64,000 nt of DNA from NCBI GenBank assembly GCA_019915135.1, contig JAHLMK010000008.1, positions 62,001 to 126,000 of the forward strand, written 5' to 3'. The notes beneath the pieces were generated by a model, which was not told the DNA's origin, did no database searches, and saw only the letters and a list, made by a program, of their open reading frames with translations. Positions 23,257 to 34,724 of the stretch are shown here, one piece after another. Within the stretch, counting starts at the first letter, position 1. Every line of letters starts with the position of its first letter. Source of the stretch: Strobilurus pachycystidiatus. Taxonomy: Eukaryota > Basidiomycota > Agaricomycetes > Agaricales > Physalacriaceae. Made by a program: the position numbers and the translations under genes.

Positions 23257-25389
23257 ATGCCAGATGAAGAAGACGAGCCACTACAGTCCGAACTCCTTCT
23301 GAACTTCAGCTTGCCTGAACTTAGTCGTTCCAAAAGTGGTCCACCGCCTGAAGCATATCCTGTCCATTTTTTCGACACCCATTTGGACAAATCCCTTCTT
23401 CTCAAACGCGTTGTCTCCCTTCCATCTCTACCCTCGCGACTTTCGTCGATCGTTGATCAGCATAGTGCCTTGTTCTTGGACTCCAAGTTTCCAGACCACT
23501 TGTTCGATTGGCCAGCCCGTACATACGAGCATACGCCCCGCGATACCGTCAGTGCCCCAGAACTGGGGCTGACTTTACGTGACGGGATTGGCGTTGCCTG
23601 CTGCCAGATTGCATCCAGCGTTCTGGTCCACCCCGATCAGCCGGATCTCCACAGTACGATGCTTTGGGCGACCGAAGGGAGCTTGGTTCCCGACAAACGA
23701 GAGGATCCCTCGCAATATCTTTCTCAAACCTATGCAATTTGTATGGTGCACCACGAACGCGAACGCCCCCACATTTTCTCGAAATTGACGCCCGCGAACC
23801 GTGACCGCACTCTTGCTCTGGAACGAGAATGCCCGATCCTTGCCATCTCGATGGTATTTCATACCTCTGCCTCACATATCGTTCAGGAGATGGATGATGT
23901 CGTCGCTAGTTTGGATCAATTTTCGTGGCTGTACGACGGCCAAGTCACTGGCCATGCACCTTCTCCTAATATCGACCCGCCCCTCGACGCTAAGACGGAT
24001 GTTTGGGATCTCCCTAACGACAGTCCATCCGTTGCGGCTAGTAGTCACCCGCCTGCTCCTCTCGCCGGATACCGACCAAACAAAATCAAGCCCATACGGG
24101 AGAAAATCTTCTCACCCGGTGCACGAGAGTACATTCAACGAGTATGTGTCACTGACCCTCTCTCACTACTTATACGCTGACATTGTATCAGGCCTGGTGT
24201 AACACCGTTAGGGTGAATGTCACAGTGATATACTTTGACTGCGGCAACATCATTCGGATTGGCATTCGCCACCGTGCAAGGCAAACGCTCTACCTCTCAG
24301 AGGCGATAGACGCCAGCACTTGCGGTGATCCCAAGTTTGGAAAGCTGTTCTTGGGACTCCATCTGGCCATTGTGTCCGACGCTCTCGGACGCATTTGTGA
24401 TTCGGGAACTGCTTCGCCCCCACCGTCGCCGTCTCCACTCTGTAAGAGACCGAACCCAGAGGAGGACCCTAACCGTGAACAGGACAAGAAGGCTAAAACT
24501 GAGCCACAGAGGGAGAAGGTTGCGACCAAAGCCTCGCCGGGAGACAGCCGAACCAAAGGTTACGAAGTAAGTCTCGGATTCAACACTTTCAAGCGAGTCA
24601 CTCAGTTATCGCTCAGAGGGCACGGCAACATCTTCAACAACGTTCGGTGCTGGCAGTATACATGCGCCTGGAGCTTCTCAATTCAGTTTCCCCGTCAATC
24701 CTTCTTGCTCCAGGTCAAGTTATGAAGCAGGATTATTGGCCCAGAGACTACGCGTTAGTCGTTATTCGTGAGAGAATGGGTAGTGGTGCGACAGGCGACG
24801 TTTACCGTGGCACCATCCAGGCCTTGAAGGTACCCGAAGCGGGAAGGTCTGTTGTTGTCAAGCTGGCTACAACCACCAAACGTCTGTGTCGTCTGCGTCA
24901 CGAGTACTCCGTGTACAGACATCTTCAATCCTCTGATATCGCCGGAATTCCTCTTCTTCTTGGATACTATCAGGATGCGCATCGTGATGTCGGCGCTCTG
25001 ATTCTCAACGACGTCGGCAAGCCACTTGCCCGAAGCTCGAGAACTCTGGCAGACGAATCAAAGTAGGCCTTCTGCTTGGGCCTTCCACCAGAACTGACAG
25101 ATACCAGGGGACACCTAATGACTACCCTCGCTCACATTCACGCAGCAGGGGTATTGCATCGGGATCTACGTTCCTGGAATGTCTTGATGTTGCGGACGCC
25201 AACGTATCCATCATAGATTTTGACCGTGCTATTCTCAAGACTGCAAGTGACGAAGAATATGCAGCCGAGGTGGAACGTTTCCAACGCCTCATCGATGGTG
25301 AAAATGTTGATCAAGAGTCGATGATTGGTGACGATCGTATGCATTCGGATATAGCGGACATTGTATACGAAAATCTTGACGACGAATAA
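23257..25389 (+). CDS. Atypical protein kinase-like protein, single frameshift in the last exon
   Basis: Proposed exons are 23257-24141, 24192-24566, 24617-25062 and 25108-25389; introns of 50, 50 and 45 nt have GT-AG ends. The ATG at 23257 (MPDEEDEP) is preferred to the one at 23143. The first 420 or so residues form an N-terminal region shared only with the neighbouring minus-strand gene. The kinase part follows: glycine loop MGSGATGDVYRG (about residue 475), VVVKLA with the candidate ATP-binding Lys, catalytic loop HRDLRSWNVL, and a DFG-equivalent IIDFDRA. Between NVLM and DANVSIIDFD one base is missing near 25190, giving a stop soon after the catalytic loop. Without that lesion the protein would be about 660 residues, ending ENLDDE. 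It may be a recent pseudogene or a sequence error. It ends 7 bp from its convergent paralogue. Substrate and role are unknown. Confidence 0.75.
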
Positions 25390-25396
25390 ACTGGCT

Positions 25397-27730
25397 TTAC
25401 GTTCTCCTGCGCTTATGCGCAGCGGTTGATTCCAATGCATTCTTGAGCCTCCTCCTGTCATTGTCCTGGGCCTTCTGCTTGATTTCAGCCAAGCTTTTGT
25501 CCTTATGCCAATCCACCTGGTTCCAATCATAGCCATGTTCCCAGTTGAGGAACCAGAAGCGACGCGTATGTTTGTCGTAAACAACATTCTCCGCTCTGAT
25601 ATCTCCGTGAGTGAAGCCGAGCTTATGGATATCATCGAGCGTGCTCAGGATGATTTCGCTGGGTGAGATAACATGTTAGCCTGAGATGATCAGATTTTTG
25701 TAAACAGATCAGAGCCTTACCATTCTTTGGAACTAATCTTTGTTCCATTCCCACCACTAGGGTCTGCAAGTGTCATACCAGATGTTCTTTCGAAGAACAT
25801 TGCCGCTATATCATTTTCCTCGCTTTGAAACAGACCCAACACGGTGGGTACATAGCCCGCAATCTTTCCTTCGCGTGATAAGCGCTGGTGCCGGTGAAAT
25901 TCCTCCAAAAGATTCGTCCTCGCTTTGTAGTTGTGAGCCAATTTGCCGTGAAATATGCCTCTCTGAGATCCGTCATTCAATTTGATTTCGAATCCATATG
26001 TTTCACTGGTCCCAGCGAGACGGGCCTTCTCATAGAGAAAGATGCTTGTTGAGGTCTGGGAGTCCCCGTGGTCAGTCGTGATGACATTGTCCAAACGAAC
26101 GGCCTGATCGGACTTGGAAGTGACATGCGAAAAGACTGCGACATTCTTTGCCACTGAGATCTCCACAAATCCTGAACTCCTGTTCAGCAGATTCGCAAGC
26201 TCTGTAGTCTGTACGAAGGCGATGAGAACGACAAATTCTGTAGGCGTTGTTTGACGTACTGTAAGAGAGCTCGGTGCCTGAGGTACTGGCGCAGGTATGA
26301 TGTCAGACGCCGACGACTGAGTATTCTTGATGGTCTTTTGAATAGAAAGAAAGCGGCGCACTGGCAGCATATTGAACCGAGTAGCCGCGTCGATCATCTT
26401 CGTACGAATCAGGAGATCGACATACGCGGAGTACACAAGACCAGTATTGACACGGAGATGCGATCCTAGGAGTGGTGTACTATACCGAGGGACGTAGAGG
26501 ATCTCAGACAAGAACAGCGTCTGGGAAGCCCGGTGCCGTATGGCCAGTACCTGATGGTCTCCAGTATAGATGACACCGAAAGTAGCCTCACGTCGAACAA
26601 GGCCCGCCCAAAACTGTTATATCAGTGCCGTCAGCATCTGTCGAATGAGAAATGGGCGATGAGTGGACTAGCCTGCTGTAGTAGGTGTCTCGCAGGGGTA
26701 GAACGTTCCTTTTTGTGATACTTGCGGGTCATATCGCGAGGAGTCTTTCGCGAGTAAGCGTCGGAGAGAATGTCAGCAACAATAGCTGTGTCAAATCCCG
26801 TCGGCTGCCCAGTGATGGCTCTTTCCAAGGTCCCTGGCACTCTGCACTGCGTTGGTGCAGAGCAGAAATTTTCGTCGGTGCAGAATGTCCAAGGGAAGCC
26901 CTCACTGCCAAAACCTGCTTCAGCCATGTTGACGACTTCGTCAAGCATAGCCTTGTCATGGAGAAGAAATTTGTACTCCCAAACTACGAATCGATCGTGT
27001 TGTTGAGCTATGGCATTACGAAGGGCGTTGCTTTGCTCTGTCTGCGGGAGATTTTTGACATATGTGTCGTCAAGTTGAATAAATCCGTCTGCGTTGCCTT
27101 TGGCCGACCCTTCCGGGGGAGCTTATTGTAAAAAAGGCAGGTAGCACCTGCGCGAGGACTCTTTGTACGCGGCCAGTCCGACTGGTCAAAGAGTAGCATG
27201 GAAGCGATGGTTGCAGCAGCTTCACCGCTATAGGCGCAGATATCTTCGAGGGCACTTTCTGCTGAGGTCTGTCGTGAGTGAAAGGAGGTGTAGCGTTCAC
27301 GATCTGCTACCGAGAAGAAGGAGGAGTCCTCTTTGATATCTGGTATGTGCTCCTTCTCGGCAACTGCGACGTTACAGATCTGACCAAGTGTCTGGGCAAG
27401 ACCAGGAACGACTTGAGTTCGTCGAAGGACCAAATGTTCGTCCATGTGCATATCGTAGTATTTTGGCTTGCGGGTTGTCTTGCCAGGGCCACTGTAATAC
27501 GGTAACATAGCGTCGGGTATGGATGACTGGGGAGGGGTCGTGGCAGGTGTAGAGGGGCGTGAATTCTTTCCAGTCAGAACACGCTTCTTCGAGTTCTTAT
27601 CCGGCGAACGAGCACGTGTAGTGGAAGGCGATCCCTGGGCCGAAGCCGAGCCGTAAACGTCTCTGTGTAGCAGTATAGGAGGCCGCCAGTCCAACAGGCT
27701 GGTCAAGGAAGAAGGCTCAGGCGTCGGCAT
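25397..27730 (-). CDS. Kinase-like protein (probable pseudokinase), paralogue of the neighbour
   Basis: Proposed exons run 27730-27148, 27097-26673, 26613-25721 and 25658-25397, giving 720 residues. Shared marks with the convergent gene include a Tyr-Asp-x-His-x-Asp-x-x-Leu stretch near residue 110 (YYDMHMDEHLVLRR versus FFDTHLDKSLLLKR) and IRHRASQTLFLSE versus IRHRARQTLYLSE, with an intron at the same place just before it. The C-terminal kinase-like part has FHGKLAHNYKART instead of a clear glycine loop, THGDIRAENVV instead of HRD..N, and LNWEHG instead of DFG. It may therefore be poorly active or inactive. The intron at 26672-26614 starts GC rather than GT, and the one at 27147-27098 starts GTGCTA; both are the least certain joins. 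A TATATATATA run lies about 90 bp upstream of the ATG. Confidence 0.7.
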
Positions 27731-28791
27731 GTCAGTCTGCAGCAAGGGAAAACGTCAACGGCGAATTCGGTAGAGAAGGACACTAGCTCGTACTGATTGA
27801 TTTGGGAATTGCTCAATATATATATGGTTGGCTCGTGGGCTTGTGTGCTCTCAGGCGACTTTCAGCTAGGCTGACTGAGTTATATAATGACGCTGTTGCA
27901 CTTGTTCCAAAACTGAATGAATGGTCTCCCAGACTTGGAATTATTGTTCGTTGCATTCAGCATGCACAATAATCTCCGCTGTTTCGGTTGTGTAACACTA
28001 CTTTCACTAGCACGACACCCTATTCCTACCGAGCGTCAAGGAAACCTTACAACAATTGAAGAGACAGAGCATACTACCCGTACCTTGTCCCTGATCGTCC
28101 ACTACTAGACGGAAGGGTAGCAACTTTACGATGTCCTCAGTACCGTCGATACTAGTATGTTTCCTGGCTTGAACGACGAGGCGGCCGATACTAGCTTCAA
28201 CCGCTGACGAAGAGAAAAAGGAGCCCGAGCGACGGGGTAATTATGACACTTCGTGGGAGCAGAATACAATGGTCATCTACGAAAATGGTAATACCACTGC
28301 TTTGTGGGTCCATGATGGCGGAGGTATCAATGGAAGTTATTGTTCTTGAAGAGTTTCACCAGGGGAACGAAGATGTATGGGGCCAGAATCTCAAGCTGGT
28401 TGAAGGCCGCTTCAGGCTGTTGCCCAGGCGAAAGCGAACCTGCCAGAATATGATGGTATCCAGATCGTTTATTGTCTCGACTCTCGAGACCTTGATGGAC
28501 TTCCCCGCTCTCATTTCATTATTTTGTGAAGCTCCAACGCTTATACTCGGCAGGCACTCACATAAAACCTACCGAACTTGGAAGAAGGAGAGATTAGCCC
28601 GGATGTAACAATGTTTGGAGTCATAGCCTTGTGGTCTTGAAAGCATATAAGTCCAGTGTTATCCCAAATACCTATCACAATTCACGATTCACGAAAATCC
28701 CCCCACCCCCTTCTCAACCACTGGCACCCCATCGTCCAGTATGTATGCGGACTAGAATCATGGAGGCTTGCCGCTCAGTTTCGGTCATAGT
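27731..28791. other. Intergenic interval with a possible coding relic
   Basis: A TATATATATA run at 27816-27825 may serve the minus-strand kinase-like gene. Around 28225-28330 a plus-strand frame reads NYDTSWEQNTMVIYENGN, then TTALWVHDGGG, before a stop. It looks protein-like but I do not recognise it and found no splice sites to extend it. Confidence 0.4.
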
Positions 28792-29551
28792 ATGGCAACG
28801 CGCAACACAATACCTCAAATCAGCTCTCCCCTGGCGAGAAGGGAGCGACGATTCAATACGGATAGCGTGGATAAGGAGTTGCGACAGACGGTGGGCAGAA
28901 AGGCCCTAGTAGATCGGCTCACTGTGAAGGAGGAGCCCGAGACAGTAAGAAAATTGCGCATATTGCCTCCTACGTTACTAACGATGTGCCAGGATGCCCA
29001 ACGTGATGTAGCGCCTTTACCGGAAAAAGCATTGACACAAGTAGGTCTTTAGATCAGCCACATTCCTGGGCTGATGAGCGCTTGATTAGATTGCACATGC
29101 CAGTGACGCCCACCGACAACGCCTCTCCACTATGCTGTCTCACGCATGGTCTGTAATCGATCGACCATTGACCAAGGAGGACGTACCCATCGCGACAGAT
29201 CACGACTGGCTGAGTCGAAAACTCGTCCCGGGCATCACCTTTAACGCTGACGACGACAACGGAGCCATCCCGGCAGCGAATGAAGACACAGACATGGGTC
29301 AGGCGACACCGAAAGTCGTCAAGTTGGAACTCCCCGAAGTAAATCTAGGCGTGCAGTACGCCTTCACTGACGAAACATGGCGATTCGGTGGGGACGGTAT
29401 TGCGTCAGGCTCGTTAAGCGCGGGATCACATCGGCATGCCGATGATCTCGAGAATGAGGCGACAAATGAAGTGACCCTGGGACCGGGCTACTTGGAAAGC
29501 AGTGAGGAGGGCACCCGAATGAAAGCTGGCTGGCAGGTATCCGACGCATGA
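28792..29551 (+). CDS. Hypothetical protein, two exons
   Basis: Exon 1 is 28792-29040 (MATRNTIPQIS to EKALTQ). A 49-nt intron follows (GTAGGT..ATTAG, 29041-29089), then exon 2, 29090-29551 (IAHASDAHRQRLS to GWQVSDA), giving 236 residues in one frame. The N-terminal half is basic and helical, with LPPTLLTMCQDAQRDVAP followed by a helical run rich in His, Arg and Ser. The C-terminal half is acidic and probably disordered. There is no signal peptide, membrane segment or recognised domain. The clean intron and continuous frame support a real gene, but the function is unknown. Confidence 0.45.
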
Positions 29552-29938
29552 ATCCGGGAAAACAGCAGTCTGCGCGTCAAGGAGGTGCCACGGGATGGCT
29601 ATGGGCTATTGTACACTATTCCGAGGTCACCATAGAGCATGCGTTAGCTCACTGCTATGTAGTATGTGTCAAATGGGGTAAAAACCAAGCGGCGGCTGAA
29701 AGCCTTGTCCTGATATGGAGTGCCGCGACGTGACTGTAAGGAACAAAGACCGGCAAAGTGCATGCCATGGAAAGCCGCTGCGGTGCTAAAGCACATTTCC
29801 CTCCAGTTATCCCAAGGCCATTGGTGATTACCGAGACGTGCTTCGTAGCGCTAGATTACGTCAATGTCAACCAAGTATAATAACGAACGAACGAGGATCA
29901 AAGCTTACGCGGCGGCCTGAACCAGAAGTTGTGCATCC

Positions 29939-30866
29939 CTACGAAGAAGTCGAGGTGAGTTTCATGATCAGTGCGCCGAGGCAAGCGGGTCCCTTGTCTG
30001 TGTAGTGTTCCCAAATAGTCGCACAGGTGGGTTCGTTCTCGGAGACTTGCCAGTACCCGCGCATCGTGTCCTTTACGGCAATCAGATGAAGGTGGTCTAC
30101 AAACCAGGGATCTACTCACATCAGTGTCAGGGCGACAGAACATCGGACGTTCATAATAGACTCCGTGAATGCGGATGGACGTCTCCCGGCACCAAGAAAG
30201 CCCATCAGCGTCGACCGGTACGTTCATCAGCTTGGCCGTGTACATCCTTGTACCGTACGAGATGCACTCGAGATTGGGCTGCAAGTGACGCCACGCAAGA
30301 TAGGAACGCAGCCGACGCTCCTTATCCAACCTCGCGTTCTCCATCGCCCGTTCCCGCTCTACCTGCCACTCGGCATATCTCCTCTTCTCAGAATCCCAAT
30401 CCTCCCGCATCGTTTGCACCTCTCGCACAAGGAGATGCTTCTCAACATCGAACTCCTTGATCCAAGTTGCCTTCGTCGCGTTGAAGCTTCGACTCCACTC
30501 CACGGATTCCTTCTCCCGTTCCTTCGCCGCTTGAGATCGCACCTCCTTCAGGTGGCTCCGCAGACGAACCTCTTCCAATTCGAAGTCTGCAATCCATGAG
30601 CGCCGCTCAGCTGCCCAAGCGGAGCGAGTTTCGTTAAATGCGAGCTCCTCGGCATGCCGCTCTGCGGCCCAATCAACACGCTGCCGAGAGCGAACGGAGG
30701 GACGGTCAGTGTTGCGATAATCATCGGTGATGTGGCAAGCAAGGAATGTAATGGCAGCAAAAACCAGGACCAGGTGTATGGCATTCAGTCTGTGAGATTT
30801 GGGTCGTCCTTTTAGAGGGAGCGTTTCGTTGTACGTGCCACTATAGAAGGAGGAGGGTTGTCGCCA
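29939..30866 (-). CDS. Membrane-anchored coiled-coil protein with a Cys/Trp-rich C-terminal domain; start unclear
   Basis: The frame is open from after a stop at 30869-30867 to 30120, then a 49-nt intron (GTGAGT..AAAG, 30119-30071) and exon 30070-29939. In order it encodes a hydrophobic helix (AIHLVLVFAAITFLAC), a highly charged coiled coil full of Arg, Glu and Trp (such as AAERRSWIADFELEEVRLRS), and a domain beginning LECISYGTRMYTAKLMNVP, WCRETSIRIHGV and RPMFC. Exon 2 continues RGYWQVSENEPTCATIWEHY and TDKGPAC. This pattern recurs in uncharacterised Agaricomycete proteins as I recall. There is no in-frame ATG before the membrane helix. A good acceptor (TCTCACAG) lies just before it near 30789, so a first exon may lie upstream, or the start is lost. 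Confidence 0.55.
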
Positions 30867-30869
30867 CTA

Positions 30870-31650
30870 GTAAAAGCTCAGCCAGCAATAGGCGTCGACA
30901 AGAGATGCGCAACTTACTACATGGTACTAGTAGAAGGAGCGAAGAGGTGATTGATACTGCTAGCGGTTATACAGCGGTTTTGAAGGGAGATATGGCTGCT
31001 ATGAGAGAGGCGTAAGACAGGAATTTTAAAGGAGGAGAAGGAGCTCACCAAAAAAAATATATCTGGCGCATGAACGCATACCTATTAGTGACGGCCCGGC
31101 CTCCGTAGTGGATACCTCAAGAATCATGTCCACTAAGGCGATACCGCGTACACGTGTCACGCGAGTCCACGTCACAGCGCATAGTGTAGTATACGAGTTA
31201 CTTAGCTAGAGGTGCATCGACAGCGAGGGAGGGTGGGGCCAGTGTAAAGCGCTGTATTGAATGTGGAGTGAACGGAACACGCCTGAGGCGTTGGTGAGGG
31301 ACACCATTTCCCCCTATGGACAGAATAGCACGTAGCTGTCTATGCTCGAGGCGAGGCTGAATTTGTGTGCGCGCGTCTGTGGCTAGGTCGGTGGCGAAAA
31401 TGGAGAAGACACGATCGTCCGCCGTAGGCAATGGCCATGACCAAACGTGGTAACATCAGCACATCGGCAATTGCCGTCCCGTGTCAACCCTAACCGTCGC
31501 CTCGTTTGCTGGGACCAGAGCCTCGAGTGCTATTCCCCGGCTATAGGTATGACAAAATGTGATTGTGTTTACCAAGATTGCTCAGCCTGTCTTATCCAGC
31601 TACCGTGGACGTCTTTTTCACGGCTGCTTGGTCCGAAGGTTATCTCAATC
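30870..31650. other. Intergenic interval between divergent genes
   Basis: This should hold the 5' regions of the minus-strand coiled-coil gene and the plus-strand F-box-like gene. No coding frame with recognisable content, repeat or structured RNA was seen. A CCAAAAAAAATATATC stretch lies at about 31048-31063. Confidence 0.4.
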
Positions 31651-33641
31651 ATGGTCGACATACGCATTCCTTCGACTCCGGGAGAACTCCCTTTCTCTCA
31701 AGAAACGGTGGACAGAATAATCGACGCTCTGGCGCTCATCGATTCCCCCGGCCACCCCACAATCAAGGCTTGTGCCATCACAGCACGCGTCTTCCTTTCC
31801 CGAGCTCGCCATCACATTTTTAATGACATCTATTTGGGCCTCTCATACCCCGGGGGAGGCTCTGAGGGAACCTATGCCAGTAACAGTCCGCAGAGGTTTA
31901 GGACCCGTGTCATCGAACAACACCCCAACTTGGCACTGCTGGTGAAGTCCATCACGCTCGCTGAGGCCCACTGGGACACCACTGACGAGGGTCGTGATCC
32001 CACTACAGGATCGGAAAAATACCAGGATGATGATCTAGAGGATCTGATATGTCATGATGGGCACATTGAAGGAGTTTTTGAGTCTTTGGTGAATCTCGAG
32101 GCCGTTACACTGAAGAAAGTTCGCATTGGATACTCGGATTGGTACAGGCGCGACAACTCAGAAGATGTTGAACCTACCGACACCCCGCTTACAGACGAGG
32201 TCTTCAATCTTCTCTCCGTCCTTTTTAGCGGTAAAACCGTCCGTGTACTCACTTTGGACCGTGGCGGTTTTAAACACCGGCATCTTCTGACACGATTCCT
32301 CCGTCTCTTTCCTCGGCTCACGTATCTAAATGTCGGCTCCTCATTTGAGACTCGCATGTTTGGGGCGGAGGTTTTCGAAGCCGCCAGTGTTGATGAGGAG
32401 GTCGTATCTTCGATCTCACTCGATACATTGGCTGTTCACTTTGCCAATTCCGAGCGCGATGTGCGCGCGCTCTTGGATAATACGCCTCCCATCGATCTCA
32501 GTCGTCTACAACGGCTGGAAGCCCGCGGCCGCTCTATGCATACCGATATGGAGGCGCAGGATCTCCAACGTCTTCTAGACATATCACGGTCTTCGCTCAA
32601 ATCTGCCATATTCTACTTTCGGGCCTTCCATCCCGCCAAGTTCGTATTCCTCTCGTTGTTGCCGGACAAGCCACTGATTGTTCGCCTTTCCCAGAAATGA
32701 GTTTCTCACCCTCACCCACCTCACAAAACTCGACGTCGGTATCTACTTCCATTCATGGAAAGGGGCGGGTCGTAATCTCTGGCGATTCTGGTTGTCATCC
32801 CTCAGTCAGCCCGGACCGTACCAACTGGAACATCTCACAGTAACTGTGACGCTCGCCTTCACCTACCTATCTGAAAGAGGGAGCCCCCCACAACTGTGGG
32901 TCACCGGACCAAAATCTGCACAACTCCAGTCGCTCGCCACCATCCTCGGAGGACCACACCTTCCACGCCTCAAGCATGCAGACATTCTGATTGATCTAGA
33001 TTGCGAGTTCGCCGGCGCTCACCCCAAGCTTCTCTCCGTCGCCGTCTCCGAATTTCACCAAGTCTTTGATCCTCTCATCGAGGCCAGACCAGACGTCTTC
33101 AGCATGCGTGTGATAGGTACGTGTACAACCAAATCTACAGTATATCTCCGAACTGCATCTGACGCCTCTTCCTGATCTAGGTGACCAAACTCCGCCATCG
33201 GCTGAGGATCTCGCAAAGCCACATCATCTACTCTTTCGTGACGAAGACAATCCAGATAGCTTACGGCCTTTCAGCGACGCTGAGGACACGGATCAAGAGG
33301 ACCGAATTGATGCTGCGTCTGGGTTCAACAGATCGCTTTATACTGGAACGTCGAAGGCGGCAGTGGGTAAGGAGACATCGAAAGAGAAGCCGAAAGAACT
33401 ACCCAAAGAACGGCTCGTTCTGGTCACAGACGCAAAAGCCATCCGTTCCCTGAACAGGAAAAATATCCTTCCGCAACTCGAGGTATGGCGGCAGTACGAC
33501 AAGGAGGTTCCAATCGCTAGCAGGCTCAGTGGGCCTGGCCCCGAGGGGCAGAAGTTGCGCGTCGAAGCATTGTTGGCAGTCGTTGCGCGTAATGGTGGAA
33601 AGGACCCGCGACCTCCTCTTCAGGAGACTCCACAGACGTAA
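31651..33641 (+). CDS. F-box-like/leucine-rich protein, three exons
   Basis: Exons are 31651-32639, 32695-33116 and 33181-33641, giving 623 residues. The start reads MVDIRIPSTPGELPFSQETV followed by DRIIDAL. With the later ACAITARVFLSRARHHIF it matches the F-box-like N-terminus of basidiomycete proteins that bind Skp1 in SCF ubiquitin ligases. A long leucine-rich middle follows (FRLFPRLTYLNV, FLTLTHLTKLDVG types). A charged tail is encoded by exon 3 (KEKPKELPKERLVLVTDAKA). Intron 1 (32640-32694) uses the unusual donor GTTCGT with a good branch site (CACTGAT) and CCCAG acceptor; without it the frame stops at once. Intron 2 is GTACGT..CTGATCTAG. Substrate unknown. Confidence 0.8.
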
Positions 33642-34049
33642 ACGTGGGGTCAAGAGTGATGATCTAGTAAACGAGGGGATGCGAACGGAGATGTATGATA
33701 GTGCCAAGCAATGTTCACGGTTACGACGAATTCAACTGTATGCCTTTCATTGAGTCCACTGCCCTTCAAGTTCCGACGTTTCCGCTGTCTTCGAAAAATG
33801 TGTAGACTTCAGATAATGCCGTCAGACTAAACGGATTGAAAAACGAGCAGAGAATGATGCGGTTTCTCGTCGAGAGCTCCTACAGAAGGAACATCATTAT
33901 CTGAAGACTACGCGTATATTGAGCAGCCGTTCGGTAAAAAGTAACGTACTTGGATGATGAGTAGTAGGATAACTGTTATCAAGATCAGGAGACCGCGGAC
34001 TATAAGACTGTGGATATAGGTATAAGTATGAGATGTGTATTTCGTGGAG
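33642..34049. other. Intergenic interval between convergent genes
   Basis: Shared 3' flank of the plus-strand F-box-like gene and the minus-strand DUF6699 gene. No other coding signal was seen. Confidence 0.4.
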
Positions 34050-34679
34050 CTAATAGTGGCCTGGACAGCTTCCCAACTGCAACTCCCACGTATTCTGGTC
34101 AGCATCTATCAACCTAAATCCGCGTACCCAACGAAGTTCTACAGGAACGAGATCATATCGCTTCATTCCTGAAGGAGGGTGTCTACCCAGATATTTACCC
34201 TCCTTCGGCATGATAGGTCGCTGGAAATACTCCTGGATTGAGTCTGTGACATGCTTGACAGACAACGTGCCCTTCTGCCGAGTATCCACCCTGATAGCAT
34301 CCCAGATCCAATTCCTCAAGCTTCCCGGTAGTTCGACGATCATGCATGAGTGCCTTGTGCTGGTAGCAGCCGCCGCATGATGCTGGGTAACAGGATGCAC
34401 CTGGGTGATATCGAAGGGAACGCTGAGTTCCGGCGCAAGAGAAAGCATCGCGGAACAAGTAGAAGAAATGGGAGCGTATTCGAACGATGAACCGCTCGAC
34501 CCCTGCCGACTGTAAGCCTCTGGGTATGGAGACGTGTATAGAGGCTGGAAAGGGGGACGTGGGGCGGGAGGTACACCATTCGGCCAGGCTTGTTGACCGT
34601 GGCGGTACGTACTCGACGATTGGATATCGACTCGGGCGTGGGTATGGGCTGAGCGATAGGTGTGAGTGTAGCTCGGCAT
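34050..34679 (-). CDS. DUF6699-type protein, single exon
   Basis: A 209-residue frame starts at ATG 34679 (MPSYTHTYRSAHTHA). The first half is low complexity, rich in Ser, Pro, His and Tyr. The second half (from about residue 85) fits the basidiomycete DUF6699 domain: a beta-type start (LSVPFDITQVHP), WIWDAIRVDTRQKGTLSVKH, then VTDSIQEYFQRPI, and RRYDLVP-like MKRYDLVP..RGFRLIDADQNTWEL near the end. The domain's function is not known. It is a paralogue of the protein at 40252-41097, with which it shares the ordering of motifs, the W-x-W-D box and the final TWEL. A TATA-like element lies about 40 bp upstream. Confidence 0.8.
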   Translation of the reverse strand: MPSYTHTYRSAHTHARVDIQSSSTYRHGQQAWPNGVPPAPRPPFQPLYTSPYPEAYSRQGSSGSSFEYAPISSTCSAMLSLAPELSVPFDITQVHPVTQHHAAAATSTRHSCMIVELPGSLRNWIWDAIRVDTRQKGTLSVKHVTDSIQEYFQRPIMPKEGKYLGRHPPSGMKRYDLVPVELRWVRGFRLIDADQNTWELQLGSCPGHY

Positions 34680-34718
34680 GAGAGTGTGGGTGGACGAACT
34701 ACTACATGATTCCCTGCA

Positions 34719-34724
34719 CTTATA
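34719..34724 (-). promoter_or_regulatory. TATA-like element of the minus-strand DUF6699 gene
   Basis: GGTATAAGTGCAGGG on the minus strand contains TATAAG about 40 bp before the ATG at 34679. A similar element at similar spacing precedes the paralogue at 40252. Placement is plausible, but transcript starts are not known. Confidence 0.35.

Noticed and set aside
28768..29551. Possible homeodomain or mating-type protein
   Set aside because: The helical N-terminal half suggested it, but no homeodomain signature (WFQN-type) is present.
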